A stretch of 8,452 bases of DNA from Caulobacteraceae bacterium UBA5005 (lineage in GTDB: Bacteria > Pseudomonadota > Alphaproteobacteria > Caulobacterales > Caulobacteraceae): the NCBI GenBank assembly GCA_002398405.1, contig DGYN01000106.1, positions 25,515 through 33,966 of the forward strand. The letters are read 5' to 3'. Both the position numbers and the translations under genes were made by a program. The notes beneath the pieces are model-generated. The model saw only the letters and a program-made list of their open reading frames with translations. It did no database searches and had not been told where the DNA came from. Shown here piece by piece: positions 1-6,378 of the stretch (its first letter is position 1; each line of letters opens with the position of its first letter).

Positions 1-42
1 GATCGCGGCCCAGGCCGTGGCGAGCAAGGCGACTCTGATCAC
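1..42 (-). CDS. Start of an exported or membrane protein, truncated by the window edge
   Basis: Only the first 14 codons are visible (VIRVALLATAWAAI, with GTG as initiator). One basic residue followed by a run of hydrophobic and small residues looks like the beginning of a signal peptide or a membrane anchor. A good Shine-Dalgarno sequence, GAAGGG at 49-54, lies 6 nt before the GTG. The frame stays open upstream to another GTG at 148-150, which overlaps the TGA of the CNNM gene (GTGA) and would add 36 residues; that start has a weaker GGAAG 4 nt ahead of it. I prefer the start at 42 because of the ribosome binding site and the signal-like N-terminus. The gene follows aroK-aroB-CNNM in the same direction and may be the fourth member of that operon. 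The product cannot be identified from so little sequence. Confidence 0.5.
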   Translation of the reverse strand, partial: MIRVALLATAWAAI

Positions 43-146
43 GATGAACCCTTCGGACTTCCAAGACGTGCCGGCCCTTTCAATCTTGGCTTGGTAGGTC
101 TGGGCGCCGCCGCCGCTTCGGTGGCCGGCGACGATGCGGAGAAAGC

Positions 147-1445
147 TCACGCTTCTTCCGCCGGCGCCTCGACCAGGCGCGGGCTCACCGACACGGCGGT
201 GATCTGGTTGCGGTTGCGGCGCAGGACCTGGAAGCGGTGTTTGTGGAAGATGAACATCTGGCCGGGCTCGGGGATGGTCTGGGCCTCGTGGATGACGAGG
301 CCCGCGACGGTGACGGCTTCGCTGTCGGGCAGGTCCCAGTCCATGGCGCGGTTGAGGTCGCGGATGGTGACGTGGCCGTCGACGTGGACCGAGCCGTCGG
401 CCTGGGCGCGGACGCCCTCGACGGCCTGATCGTGCTCATCGTCGATCTCGCCGACGATCTCCTCCAGGATGTCCTCCAGGGTCACCAGGCCCTGCAGGGC
501 GCCGTATTCGTCGACCACCAGGGCGAAGTGCTGCTTCTTCTTGAGGAAGGCGTTGAGCTGGTCCTTGAGATTGGTGGTCTCGGGGATGAACCAGGGTTCG
601 CGGGCTATGGCGGCGATGTCGAGCTTGGCGAGCTTGCCGGCGGCGGCGGTAAGCGCGCCGAGCAGGTCCTTGACGTGCAGGACGCCAACGATGTTTTCCG
701 GCTCGTCGCGATAGAGCGGGATGCGGGAATGGCCGCTGGCGAGCGCCCCGTCGATCAGGGCCTTGGCCGAGAGGCCGGCGTCCAGCATCTCCATCTGCTT
801 GCGATGGACCATGACCTCGGAAACATCCATTTCCGAAAGGTCCAGGACGCCGCCCAGCATGCGGCGGTCGCCGCCTTCCACCAGGCCTTCGGAGTGGTGG
901 TATTCCACCGCGCCGCGGATCTCCTCGTGGGCCGCCAGGACGTCGATCTCCATGCCGAGCTTGACCCCGAAGATGCCAAGCGTCTTGCGCACGATCCACT
1001 GGGCGCCCCTGGCCAGGGGACCGAAGATCTTGACCACCCAATAGGTCGGGATGGCGAGGAACCGGGCCACGGCCTCGGGCCTCGTGATGGCCAGGGTCTT
1101 GGGCAGGATCTCGCCGAAGATGACGATCAGGACGGTCATCACCACCGTGGCGATGGCGATCCCGAGCGGCCCCGGGAAGGCGGCGGACATGACGCTGGTG
1201 GTCACGGCCGAGGCGGCGATGTTGACGACGTTGTTGGAGAGCAGAATGGCGCCGATCATGTTCTCCTGATCGGCCATCATCTCGTTGACGAGCTTGGCCG
1301 CGAGGTCGCCGTCGCGCTCGAGCTGGTGCATGCGGCCACGGCTGGAGGCGGTCATGGCGGTCTCGGCGGCGGATATCAGGGCGCCGATGCCAAGCAGGAT
1401 GATCAGGGTGGGAGCCAGCGCCCCCATCATCGCCCAGAAGATCAA
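147..1445 (-). CDS. CNNM/CBS/CorC-HlyC family membrane protein (putative cation transporter, 'hemolysin-like')
   Basis: This 432-residue protein has the three-part architecture of the CorC/HlyC/TlyC (CNNM) family. The N-terminal DUF21/CNNM membrane domain covers roughly residues 5-145, with hydrophobic segments near 8-26, 62-88, 93-111 and 127-143 and family-like motifs AAETA (26-30), LLSNNVVN (68-75) and GEILPKT (111-117). A CBS pair follows at about 205-335, including DVSEVMVHR (207-215), HSRIPLY (239-245) and VDEYGALQGLVTLEDILEEI (311-330). The C-terminal CorC_HlyC domain spans about 343-420. Family members are linked to Mg2+/Co2+ transport or resistance; the old 'hemolysin' label is misleading. 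The start is TTG at 1443-1445: GAAGGAG at 1453-1459 sits 7 nt upstream, whereas the first ATG (codon 6) has no ribosome binding site. The TTG overlaps the aroB stop (TTGA), implying coupled translation. The family is clear; the transported ion is not. Confidence 0.93.
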   Translation of the reverse strand: MIFWAMMGALAPTLIILLGIGALISAAETAMTASSRGRMHQLERDGDLAAKLVNEMMADQENMIGAILLSNNVVNIAASAVTTSVMSAAFPGPLGIAIATVVMTVLIVIFGEILPKTLAITRPEAVARFLAIPTYWVVKIFGPLARGAQWIVRKTLGIFGVKLGMEIDVLAAHEEIRGAVEYHHSEGLVEGGDRRMLGGVLDLSEMDVSEVMVHRKQMEMLDAGLSAKALIDGALASGHSRIPLYRDEPENIVGVLHVKDLLGALTAAAGKLAKLDIAAIAREPWFIPETTNLKDQLNAFLKKKQHFALVVDEYGALQGLVTLEDILEEIVGEIDDEHDQAVEGVRAQADGSVHVDGHVTIRDLNRAMDWDLPDSEAVTVAGLVIHEAQTIPEPGQMFIFHKHRFQVLRRNRNQITAVSVSPRLVEAPAEEA

Positions 1446-2557
1446 GGCGTGGCTCCTTCGGAAACCAGGAAGGCCTTGAGGGCCTCCGGATCGACGGCCT
1501 TTTCGACAAAGGCCTCGCCGGCCTTGCGGGCCAGGATGAAGGTCAGCCTGCCGCCTTCGGCCTTCTTGTCGTTGGCCATGTGGCCGATCAGGCGGTCGGC
1601 GGCGAAGGGTGCGCCGTTGGCGACCTCGCTCAGGCGAGTGGGGAGGCCGGCCGCGGCGATGCCCGCCTCGGCGCGTTTCGCATCGTCCGGCGGGCAGAGG
1701 CCCAGGGCCGCGGAAAAGCGGAAGGCCTGGGCCATGCCAAGGCCGACGGCCTCGCCGTGCAGGAGGGCGTCGCCAAAGCCGATCTCGGCCTCCAGGGCGT
1801 GGCCGAAGGTGTGGCCAAGGTTCAGCAAGGCGCGGCGGCCCTGTTCCTTTTCGTCCTCGGCGACGATCTCGGCCTTCATTTCCACGCAGCGCGCGACGGC
1901 GCGGGTCAGGGCCTCGGGATCGCGGGAGAGCACCTTGCCGCCGTCGGCTTCGAGCCAGGTCAGGAAATCGGCGTCGCCCAACAGGCCGTATTTGATCACC
2001 TCGGCATAGCCGGCGCGCATCTCGCGGTCGGGGAGGGTCGAAAGGACATCGAGGTCGGCGAGGACCAGGCGCGGCTGGTGGAAGGCGCCGACCAGGTTTT
2101 TGCCCCGGGGGGTGTCGATGGCGGTCTTGCCGCCGACCGAGCTGTCGACCTGGGCCAGGAGGGTGGTGGGGATCTGGATGAAGTCGATGCCGCGCTTGTA
2201 GATCGCCGCCGCGAACCCCGCGAGATCGCCGGCGACGCCGCCGCCAAAGGCCGCCACCAGGTCGCCCCGGTCGAGTTCCAGTTCCAGCAGGCGGTCGGAA
2301 ACCCGGGCGAGTTCGTTGAAGCTCTTGGAGGCCTCTCCCGAGGGGACGGAGATCACCGGGGCGTCGATGCCCTGTTTGGCGAAGGCGGCGACCAGGGCCG
2401 CGCCGTGCAGGCGCATGACGGTCTCGTCGGCGACGACGGCGATGCGGCCGCGCTTAAGCAACGGTTTGGCGAACTCGCCCGCGCGGGCAATCAGGCCCTG
2501 GCCGATCAGGACGTCATAGGGGCGGCCGGCGAGCGCGACCTTGACCGTGCGGGTCAT
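1442..2557 (-). CDS. aroB: 3-dehydroquinate synthase
   Basis: AroB catalyses the second step of the shikimate pathway: NAD+- and metal-dependent cyclisation of DAHP to 3-dehydroquinate with loss of phosphate, in the cytoplasm. The protein has 371 residues, a usual length for bacterial AroB. Visible signatures are PSGEASKS (72-79), the nucleotide-binding glycine motif GGGVAGDLAGF (105-115), IPTTLLAQVDSSVGGKTAID (129-148) and GKNLVGAFHQP (152-162). The three expected metal ligands are present: Glu186 in YAEVIKYG, His249 in NLGHTFGHALE and His267 in LLHGEAVG. The ATG at 2555-2557 overlaps the aroK stop codon as ATGA, and its own stop overlaps the TTG of the downstream CNNM gene. It therefore sits in the middle of a coupled aroK-aroB-CNNM unit. 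No key residue is missing. Confidence 0.98.
   Translation of the reverse strand: MTRTVKVALAGRPYDVLIGQGLIARAGEFAKPLLKRGRIAVVADETVMRLHGAALVAAFAKQGIDAPVISVPSGEASKSFNELARVSDRLLELELDRGDLVAAFGGGVAGDLAGFAAAIYKRGIDFIQIPTTLLAQVDSSVGGKTAIDTPRGKNLVGAFHQPRLVLADLDVLSTLPDREMRAGYAEVIKYGLLGDADFLTWLEADGGKVLSRDPEALTRAVARCVEMKAEIVAEDEKEQGRRALLNLGHTFGHALEAEIGFGDALLHGEAVGLGMAQAFRFSAALGLCPPDDAKRAEAGIAAAGLPTRLSEVANGAPFAADRLIGHMANDKKAEGGRLTFILARKAGEAFVEKAVDPEALKAFLVSEGATP
1453..1459 (-). promoter_or_regulatory. Shine-Dalgarno site for the TTG-started CNNM gene
   Basis: On the minus strand GAAGGAG lies inside the last codons of aroB, 7 nt before the TTG codon of the CNNM gene. It is close to the anti-Shine-Dalgarno consensus at normal spacing, and it is what decides for the TTG start over the later in-frame ATGs. 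Confidence 0.7.
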
Positions 2558-3111
2558 GCCGGCTCCTTGGACAGGCGGGCCTTGAGGGCCTCGATGATGG
2601 CCTCGACGGTGGCGGCGTGGGCGCGCTCGCCGCTTTCGATGACGATGTCGGCAAGGCCGTAGATGGGTTCGCGCACCTTGGCGAGATCGGTGAGCACCTC
2701 GGCCGGGTCCTTGCCGCTGAGCAGGGGGCGGGTGTCCTTGCGGGCGACACGCTTGGCGAGGGTCTCGATGTCGGCCTTGAGCCAGACCGAGACCGCCTTC
2801 TGCTGCACGGTCATGCGGGTGAGCGGGTCCATGAAGGCGCCGCCGCCGGTGGCCAGGACGTGGGGCGGGTCGTTGAGCAGCCGGGCCATGACCCGCCGCT
2901 CGCCCTCGCGGAAGCGTTCCTCGCCATAGAGTTCGAAGATCTCGGGGATGGTCAGGCCGGCGGCCCGTTCGACCTCTTCGTCACCGTCGCGGAAGGGCAG
3001 ATCGAGCGCCACCGCCAGGCGTTTTCCAACGCTGGTCTTACCTGCGCCCATCAGCCCGACCAGAACGATGGTGCGCTGGCGCAAGGCGTCGTCGGTGTCG
3101 GGCGGTTCCAT
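2554..3111 (-). CDS. aroK: Shikimate kinase
   Basis: The enzyme phosphorylates shikimate at the 3-OH using ATP, the fifth step of the shikimate pathway. The 185-residue product has a Walker A loop GLMGAGKTSVG (19-29), the shikimate-binding DGD (42-44, Asp42 and Asp44), an arginine in FREGERR (67-73), GGG (89-91), the LID-loop TRPLL (127-131, Arg128) and the adenine-side motif REPIYGLAD (147-155). The start is ATG at 3109-3111. The frame is open for another 125 codons upstream, but that stretch is antisense to xerD and is composed of low-complexity Pro/Arg/Ser, so it is not coding. No convincing ribosome binding site precedes the ATG, so a very short or absent leader is possible. It is the first gene of the aroK-aroB-CNNM cluster and overlaps aroB by ATGA. 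Confidence 0.96.
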   Translation of the reverse strand: MEPPDTDDALRQRTIVLVGLMGAGKTSVGKRLAVALDLPFRDGDEEVERAAGLTIPEIFELYGEERFREGERRVMARLLNDPPHVLATGGGAFMDPLTRMTVQQKAVSVWLKADIETLAKRVARKDTRPLLSGKDPAEVLTDLAKVREPIYGLADIVIESGERAHAATVEAIIEALKARLSKEPA

Positions 3112-3161
3112 GTATGCTTGGCCGTTTACACGAGGTCGCGCTTCAGCGGAAGAAAGACCAA
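3112..3161. promoter_or_regulatory. Divergent aroK/xerD promoter interval
   Basis: These 50 nt separate the start codons of two divergent genes, so at least one promoter must lie here or inside the neighbouring coding ends. I could not find a convincing -35/-10 pair on either strand. Confidence 0.4.
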
Positions 3162-4070
3162 ATGAGCCAGGCGTGGGTCGAGGCCTTTCTTGAGATGATG
3201 GCGGTGGAGCGGGCGGCGGCGCGCAACACCCTGATGGCCTATGAAAAGGACCTGGCGGATGCGAGCGGGTTCCTGGCGGGGAAGGGAACAGGCCTCGACA
3301 AGGCGAGTGCTGAGGATATCGAGGCCTGGTTCGCGGACTTGGGAAAGCGGGGCCTTTCGCCGGCGACGGCGGCGCGGCGGCGGGCGTCGATCCGGGGGTT
3401 CTACCGGTTCGTGCTGGGGGAGGGGTGGCGGACGGATGATCCTTCGCGGCGGGTCGATGCGCCCAAGCAGGGGCGGCCCTTGCCAAAGGTTTTGTCCCGC
3501 GAGGAGGTGGAGCGGCTGATCGCGGCGGCGGGGGAGAAGGATGGGGCGGCGGGGGTGCGCGTCGGCTGCATCATCGAGCTGATTTATGCCTCGGGGATGC
3601 GGATTTCGGAGGCGCTGGGGCTGCCGGCGGCCGCCCTGGCGCGGGATCCGGCCTATCTGATCGTCAAGGGCAAGGGCGGCAAGGAGCGGCTCGCGCCGTT
3701 GAACGGGCCGGCGCGGACGGCGGTGCAGGCCTATCTGGCGGTGCGGGCGAAGTTCCTGCCCAAGGGGGTGAAGGAAAGCCCGTGGCTGTTTCCCTCGCGC
3801 GGTGCGGCGGGGCGGCTAACGCCGCGGCGGTTCTCCCAGCTCCTGGAAGAGGCGGCGATTTTGGCCGGGATCGACCGGGAGAAGGTCAGCCCGCACGTGC
3901 TGCGGCACGCCTTCGCGACGCACCTCTTGGAAGGCGGGGCGGATTTGCGGACGGTGCAGAAGCTCTTGGGGCACGCCGATATCGCGACGACGCAGATCTA
4001 CACGCACGTGGCGGGGGACCGGCTGGCCAAGGTGGTGGCGGAGAAGCATCCGCTGGGGAAGAAGGGGTAG
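3162..4070 (+). CDS. xerD: Tyrosine recombinase, XerD type
   Basis: This is a site-specific tyrosine recombinase; XerC/XerD proteins resolve chromosome dimers at dif during replication and division. The 302-residue length matches Xer proteins (about 300). The N-terminal SAM-like core-binding domain covers about 4-90, and the catalytic domain runs from about 108 to 296. All six catalytic residues line up: Arg147 in GMRISE, Lys171 in KGKGGKER, His245 and Arg248 in SPHVLRHAFATHLL, His271 in LLGH, and the nucleophile Tyr280 in TTQIYTHV. I chose ATG 3162, preceded by GGAAG at 3148-3152 with 9-nt spacing, rather than an in-frame ATG at 3114. The short Xer length, intact catalytic set and housekeeping neighbours argue for chromosomal Xer rather than a phage or integron integrase. 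Assignment to XerD over XerC rests on general similarity only. Confidence 0.9.
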   Translation: MSQAWVEAFLEMMAVERAAARNTLMAYEKDLADASGFLAGKGTGLDKASAEDIEAWFADLGKRGLSPATAARRRASIRGFYRFVLGEGWRTDDPSRRVDAPKQGRPLPKVLSREEVERLIAAAGEKDGAAGVRVGCIIELIYASGMRISEALGLPAAALARDPAYLIVKGKGGKERLAPLNGPARTAVQAYLAVRAKFLPKGVKESPWLFPSRGAAGRLTPRRFSQLLEEAAILAGIDREKVSPHVLRHAFATHLLEGGADLRTVQKLLGHADIATTQIYTHVAGDRLAKVVAEKHPLGKKG

Positions 4071-4123
4071 GGCGCGCCCCAGCAGCGCTCCGGCCTCGGC
4101 CGCCGGCCTCGGCGTTCGTCGCG

Positions 4124-4149
4124 GGAATGGCCAAATCGTTGGCCATTCC
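4124..4149. terminator. Perfect 11-bp hairpin between convergent xerD and MBL genes
   Basis: GGAATGGCCAA (4124-4134) and TTGGCCATTCC (4139-4149) are exact reverse complements around the 4-nt loop ATCG. The hairpin begins 53 nt after the xerD stop and 27 nt after the stop of the convergent hydrolase gene. It has no T run on either side, so it is either a bidirectional transcription-end structure working without a U tract or a REP-like palindrome. Each arm also contains the self-complementary hexamer TGGCCA. Confidence 0.5.
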
Positions 4150-4154
4150 ATGCC

Positions 4155-4170
4155 GCCGCTTCGCAGCGGC
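4155..4170. repeat. Second hairpin in the convergent gap
   Basis: GCCGCT (4155-4160) pairs with AGCGGC (4165-4170) across the loop TCGC, 5 nt after the 11-bp hairpin. The two together form a tandem stem-loop block typical of transcript ends or REP/BIME-type elements. A direct repeat, CGGCCTCGGC at 4091-4100 and again at 4104-4113, lies just before them. Confidence 0.4.
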
Positions 4171-4176
4171 CGCTCC

Positions 4177-5082
4177 TCACCCCACCGACCGATAGATCAA
4201 CCGCACGAAGTTGACGCTCGCCTGGTCGTTGGCGCCGGCCCGCCCTTGGATGTCGCCGGCCAGCGGTTTGGCGGCCACCACCTGGTCTTCGGTCATGCCG
4301 GAGGCCTTGGCCTTGGCGACGGCGGCGCGGGCGTCCACCAGGAGCTTCAGATAGGTCTGCAGGTCCTTCTTGCTCATCAGGGGGCCGTGGCCGGGGACGA
4401 CCTTGGTCTTGTCGGTGGCGCGGGCGATGTAGGCTTCGACGGCGCGGACCATGCCGTCGATGTCGCCGCCGTCGCCGACGTCGATGTTGGGATAGCGATT
4501 GCCGATCGAGACGATGTCGCCTGTGGCCAGGACGTCGGCGTCGGGGACCCAGACGGCGGTGTCGCCGCGGGTATGGGCGGTCGGCATGGCGACCAGGCGC
4601 ACGGTGCGGCCCTTGACCGACAGGGTGGTCTGGCCGCGATAGGTGCGGGTCGGCAGGGCGCTTTGCAGGGCGGGGGGCGTCTTGGCGTTGGTGAGGGCGT
4701 TGGCCGTCCCTTCGGCCATGCTTTTGCGAAGGTTCTCGGTCCCGACGATGGTCGCTCCGTCCAGCCAGAAGGCGGAGTTGCCGCCGGTGTGGTCGCCGTG
4801 CAGATGGGTGTTGACGACATAGCGGACCGGCTTGTCCGAGACCTTGCCGATGGCGGTTTTGATCGCGCCGTGCATGGGGCCGAACTGGCTGTCGACCATG
4901 ATGATCCCGTCGTCGCCGGCGATGACCGTGATGTTGCCGCCCTGGCCGACGAGCATCCAGGTGCGATTGCCAAGATTCTGGGGCGTGATCACCACATTCA
5001 CGGCGGCCGGCGGCTGGGCTAGGGCGATGGGGGCCGCCAGGAGCGCGGCGAGGGTAGCGATCTGGAACGCGCGCTTGGACAT
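4177..5082 (-). CDS. Exported metallo-beta-lactamase-fold hydrolase
   Basis: The 301-residue protein begins with a signal peptide (MSKRAF, then a hydrophobic stretch 7-20, probable cleavage after ALA at 20-22), so it should act in the periplasm or outside. The mature part has the full MBL metal-site set: HLHGDH (93-98; His93, His95, Asp97, His98), His170 in TAHTRGD, Asp189 in ATGD and His232 in PGHG. This predicts a di-zinc (or other dinuclear) hydrolase. The family covers beta-lactamases, thioesterases, lactonases and many others, so the substrate is open. The start is ATG 5080-5082 with GGAGG at 5090-5094, 7 nt upstream; an in-frame upstream start at 5121 would place 13 polar residues before the signal peptide and lies inside the inverted repeat. 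The gene is divergent from the CoA-ester lyase and may share its control region. Confidence 0.9.
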   Translation of the reverse strand: MSKRAFQIATLAALLAAPIALAQPPAAVNVVITPQNLGNRTWMLVGQGGNITVIAGDDGIIMVDSQFGPMHGAIKTAIGKVSDKPVRYVVNTHLHGDHTGGNSAFWLDGATIVGTENLRKSMAEGTANALTNAKTPPALQSALPTRTYRGQTTLSVKGRTVRLVAMPTAHTRGDTAVWVPDADVLATGDIVSIGNRYPNIDVGDGGDIDGMVRAVEAYIARATDKTKVVPGHGPLMSKKDLQTYLKLLVDARAAVAKAKASGMTEDQVVAAKPLAGDIQGRAGANDQASVNFVRLIYRSVG

Positions 5083-5100
5083 CCGTCTTCCTCCCGTGGG

Positions 5101-5194
5101 TGTAATTCGGTGACAGTGCACTAATTAGCGTCCGCCATCTCGCCCGATCGCAAGCGCCTGCTCAAGCTAATTAGTGCACTGTCACCGAACTACA
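5101..5194. repeat. Long near-perfect inverted repeat in the divergent promoter region
   Basis: Positions 5106-5129 and 5166-5189 are exact 24-bp reverse complements, both carrying the core GTGACAGTGCACTAATTAG in opposite orientation. After one mismatch (5105/5190) a further 4 bp pair (5101-5104 with 5191-5194), giving 28 of 29. The arms are separated by 36 nt. Each arm contains two smaller palindromes that share two bases, AGTGCACT and CTAATTAG. The left arm ends 19 nt before the hydrolase start codon; the right arm lies 128-156 nt before the CoA-ester lyase start. Likely roles are a pair of identical operators for one regulator of the divergent genes, or a small palindromic repeat element. 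I saw no obvious target-site duplication at its edges. Confidence 0.75.
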
Positions 5195-5244
5195 GTGCGC
5201 CGGCTGGCGGGATGATTCAGCCCTCAACCACGAAATGGTTCAGC

Positions 5245-5255
5245 TTTGAATCAAA
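5245..5255. promoter_or_regulatory. Small palindrome upstream of the CoA-ester lyase gene
   Basis: TTTGA-A-TCAAA is an 11-nt dyad 67 nt before the lyase start codon. A TTGACG hexamer at 5266-5271 could be a -35 element for the lyase, but the best -10 position at 17-nt spacing (CAAAAG, 5289-5294) is weak. The palindrome could be an operator; nothing identifies the protein that would bind it. Confidence 0.25.
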
Positions 5256-5296
5256 TCGGGCGCGCTTGACGCTCAAGCGGCGCCGCCGCAAAAGCG

Positions 5297-5310
5297 TTCG
5301 CAGTTGCGAA
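5297..5310. promoter_or_regulatory. 14-nt palindrome overlapping the lyase ribosome-binding region
   Basis: TTCGCA-GT-TGCGAA is a perfect 6+6 dyad with a 2-nt centre. Its right end overlaps the Shine-Dalgarno GAAAGG (5308-5313) of the CoA-ester lyase gene, which starts at 5322. A bound repressor here would block transcription or initiation. The dyad loosely recalls the TTGCAA-type sites reported for short-chain fatty-acyl metabolism regulators, but that likeness is only suggestive. Confidence 0.3.
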
Positions 5311-5321
5311 AGGCCCCGCTC

Positions 5322-6374
5322 ATGCAAAAGACCCCCCGCGGATTTTTCAAACCCCTGGCCATCGGCGCGCCCGCGCCCCTGCGCGATTTGCCGGTCAAGG
5401 TCGAGCGGATGATCCACTTCGTGCCGTCGCACCTGGAAAAGATCCGCGCCAAGGTTCCGGAGATCGCCAAGGGGGTCGATGTGATCCTGGCGAACCTGGA
5501 AGACGCCATCCCCGCCGACGCCAAGGAGGCGGCGCGGGCCGGGGCGGTGGAGATGGGCCGGGACATCGACTTCGCCGGCATGGGCGTTGGGTTCTGGAGC
5601 CGGGTCAATTGCCTGAACTCGCCCTGGCATCTGGACGACGTGAACGACCTGGTGGCCGGCGTCGGCGACAAGCTGGACGTGATTATGGTCCCCAAGGTCG
5701 AGGGGCCGTGGGACATCCACTACATGGACCAGCAGCTGGCCTTGCTGGAGGCCAAGCATGGGGTGAAAAAGCCCATCCTCTTGCACGCCATCCTGGAGAC
5801 GCCGGAGGGGGTCAACAATATCGAAGCGATCTGTGGGGCCTCGCCCAGGATGCAGGGGATCAGCCTGGGTCCCGCGGACCTGGCGGCCAGCCGGGGCATG
5901 AAGACGACCAGGGTTGGGGGCGGGCACCCCTTCTACAAGGTCATCGAGGACCCGCGCGAGGACGGGCAGCCGCGCGCCGCCGCCCAGCAGGACATCTGGC
6001 ACTACACCTTCGCCAAGATGGTCGACGCCTGCGCGGCCTATGGCATCAAGGCCTTCTATGGCCCGTTCGGGGATATCGCGGACGCGGAAGCCTGCGAGCA
6101 GCAGTTCCGCAACGCCTTCCTGTTGGGGTGCGCGGGCGCCTGGTCGCTGCATCCGAGCCAGGTGGACATCGCCAAACGCGTGTTCTCGCCCGATCCGGAT
6201 GAGGTGATCTTCGCCAAGCGCATCCTGGAAGCCATGCCCGACGGCACCGGCGTCGTCATGCTGGACGGCAAGATGCAGGACGACGCCACCTGGAAACAGG
6301 CCAAGGTCATGGTGGATTGCGCCAAGCAGATCGCGGCCAAGGACGCGGAATACAAGGCGCTGTACGGGTTCTAG
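5322..6374 (+). CDS. mcl: Malyl-CoA / beta-methylmalyl-CoA lyase-type CoA-ester lyase
   Basis: This 350-residue enzyme belongs to the HpcH/HpaI/CitE-like TIM-barrel family. Such lyases reversibly split L-malyl-CoA into acetyl-CoA and glyoxylate and beta-methylmalyl-CoA into propionyl-CoA and glyoxylate, with Mg2+, in the cytoplasm. Visible motifs are NLEDAIP (58-64), Arg94 in SRVN, PKVEGPWD (124-131), ILETPEGV (157-164, Glu159), GPADLAASRG (183-192, Asp186) and WSLHPSQ (274-280). Glu159 and Asp186 have the 27-residue spacing of the Mg2+ ligands of characterised malyl-CoA lyases. The length fits the longer, Chloroflexus-like group (about 350) better than the 318-residue type. ATG 5322 has GAAAGG 8 nt upstream; an in-frame TTG at 5304 is less likely. 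It stands alone, divergent from the MBL gene. No other glyoxylate or ethylmalonyl-CoA pathway gene is visible, so the natural substrate is inferred. Confidence 0.88.
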   Translation: MQKTPRGFFKPLAIGAPAPLRDLPVKVERMIHFVPSHLEKIRAKVPEIAKGVDVILANLEDAIPADAKEAARAGAVEMGRDIDFAGMGVGFWSRVNCLNSPWHLDDVNDLVAGVGDKLDVIMVPKVEGPWDIHYMDQQLALLEAKHGVKKPILLHAILETPEGVNNIEAICGASPRMQGISLGPADLAASRGMKTTRVGGGHPFYKVIEDPREDGQPRAAAQQDIWHYTFAKMVDACAAYGIKAFYGPFGDIADAEACEQQFRNAFLLGCAGAWSLHPSQVDIAKRVFSPDPDEVIFAKRILEAMPDGTGVVMLDGKMQDDATWKQAKVMVDCAKQIAAKDAEYKALYGF

Positions 6375-6378
6375 GGCG

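Noticed and set aside
61..89. CCAAGA/TCTTGG inverted repeat before the truncated gene
   Set aside because: The stem is only 6 bp with a 17-nt loop and no supporting terminator or operator feature.
237..2009. 590-codon plus-strand open frame
   Set aside because: It lies antisense to both the CNNM gene and aroB, crosses their junction, and is a Gly/Asp/Ala/Val-rich low-complexity translation with no domain signature. It is a GC-rich shadow of clearly real genes.
1580..2662. 360-codon plus-strand open frame over aroB
   Set aside because: Antisense to aroB with low-complexity composition and no recognisable motif.
3114..3161. Earlier in-frame ATG for xerD at 3114
   Set aside because: It would add 16 residues not expected for Xer proteins and abut the aroK start. 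The ATG at 3162 has a usable ribosome binding site and gives the normal length.
3112..3486. 125-codon N-terminal extension of aroK
   Set aside because: It runs antisense through xerD and is Pro/Arg/Ser low complexity. Shikimate kinases are about 170-190 residues, which fits the ATG at 3111.
4070..4079. GGGCGCGCCC palindrome right at the xerD stop
   Set aside because: It has no loop and no T run, and short GC palindromes are expected by chance at this GC content.
4150..5022. 290-codon plus-strand open frame over the MBL gene
   Set aside because: Antisense to a gene with a signal peptide and a complete MBL metal site; Gly/Asp/Val-rich translation without motifs.
5083..5121. Upstream start for the MBL protein
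   Set aside because: It would put 13 polar residues in front of a clear signal peptide and begin inside the inverted repeat. GGAGG fits the ATG at 5082.
5217..6152. 311-codon minus-strand open frame over the CoA-ester lyase gene
   Set aside because: Antisense shadow; the plus-strand frame has all the family motifs.
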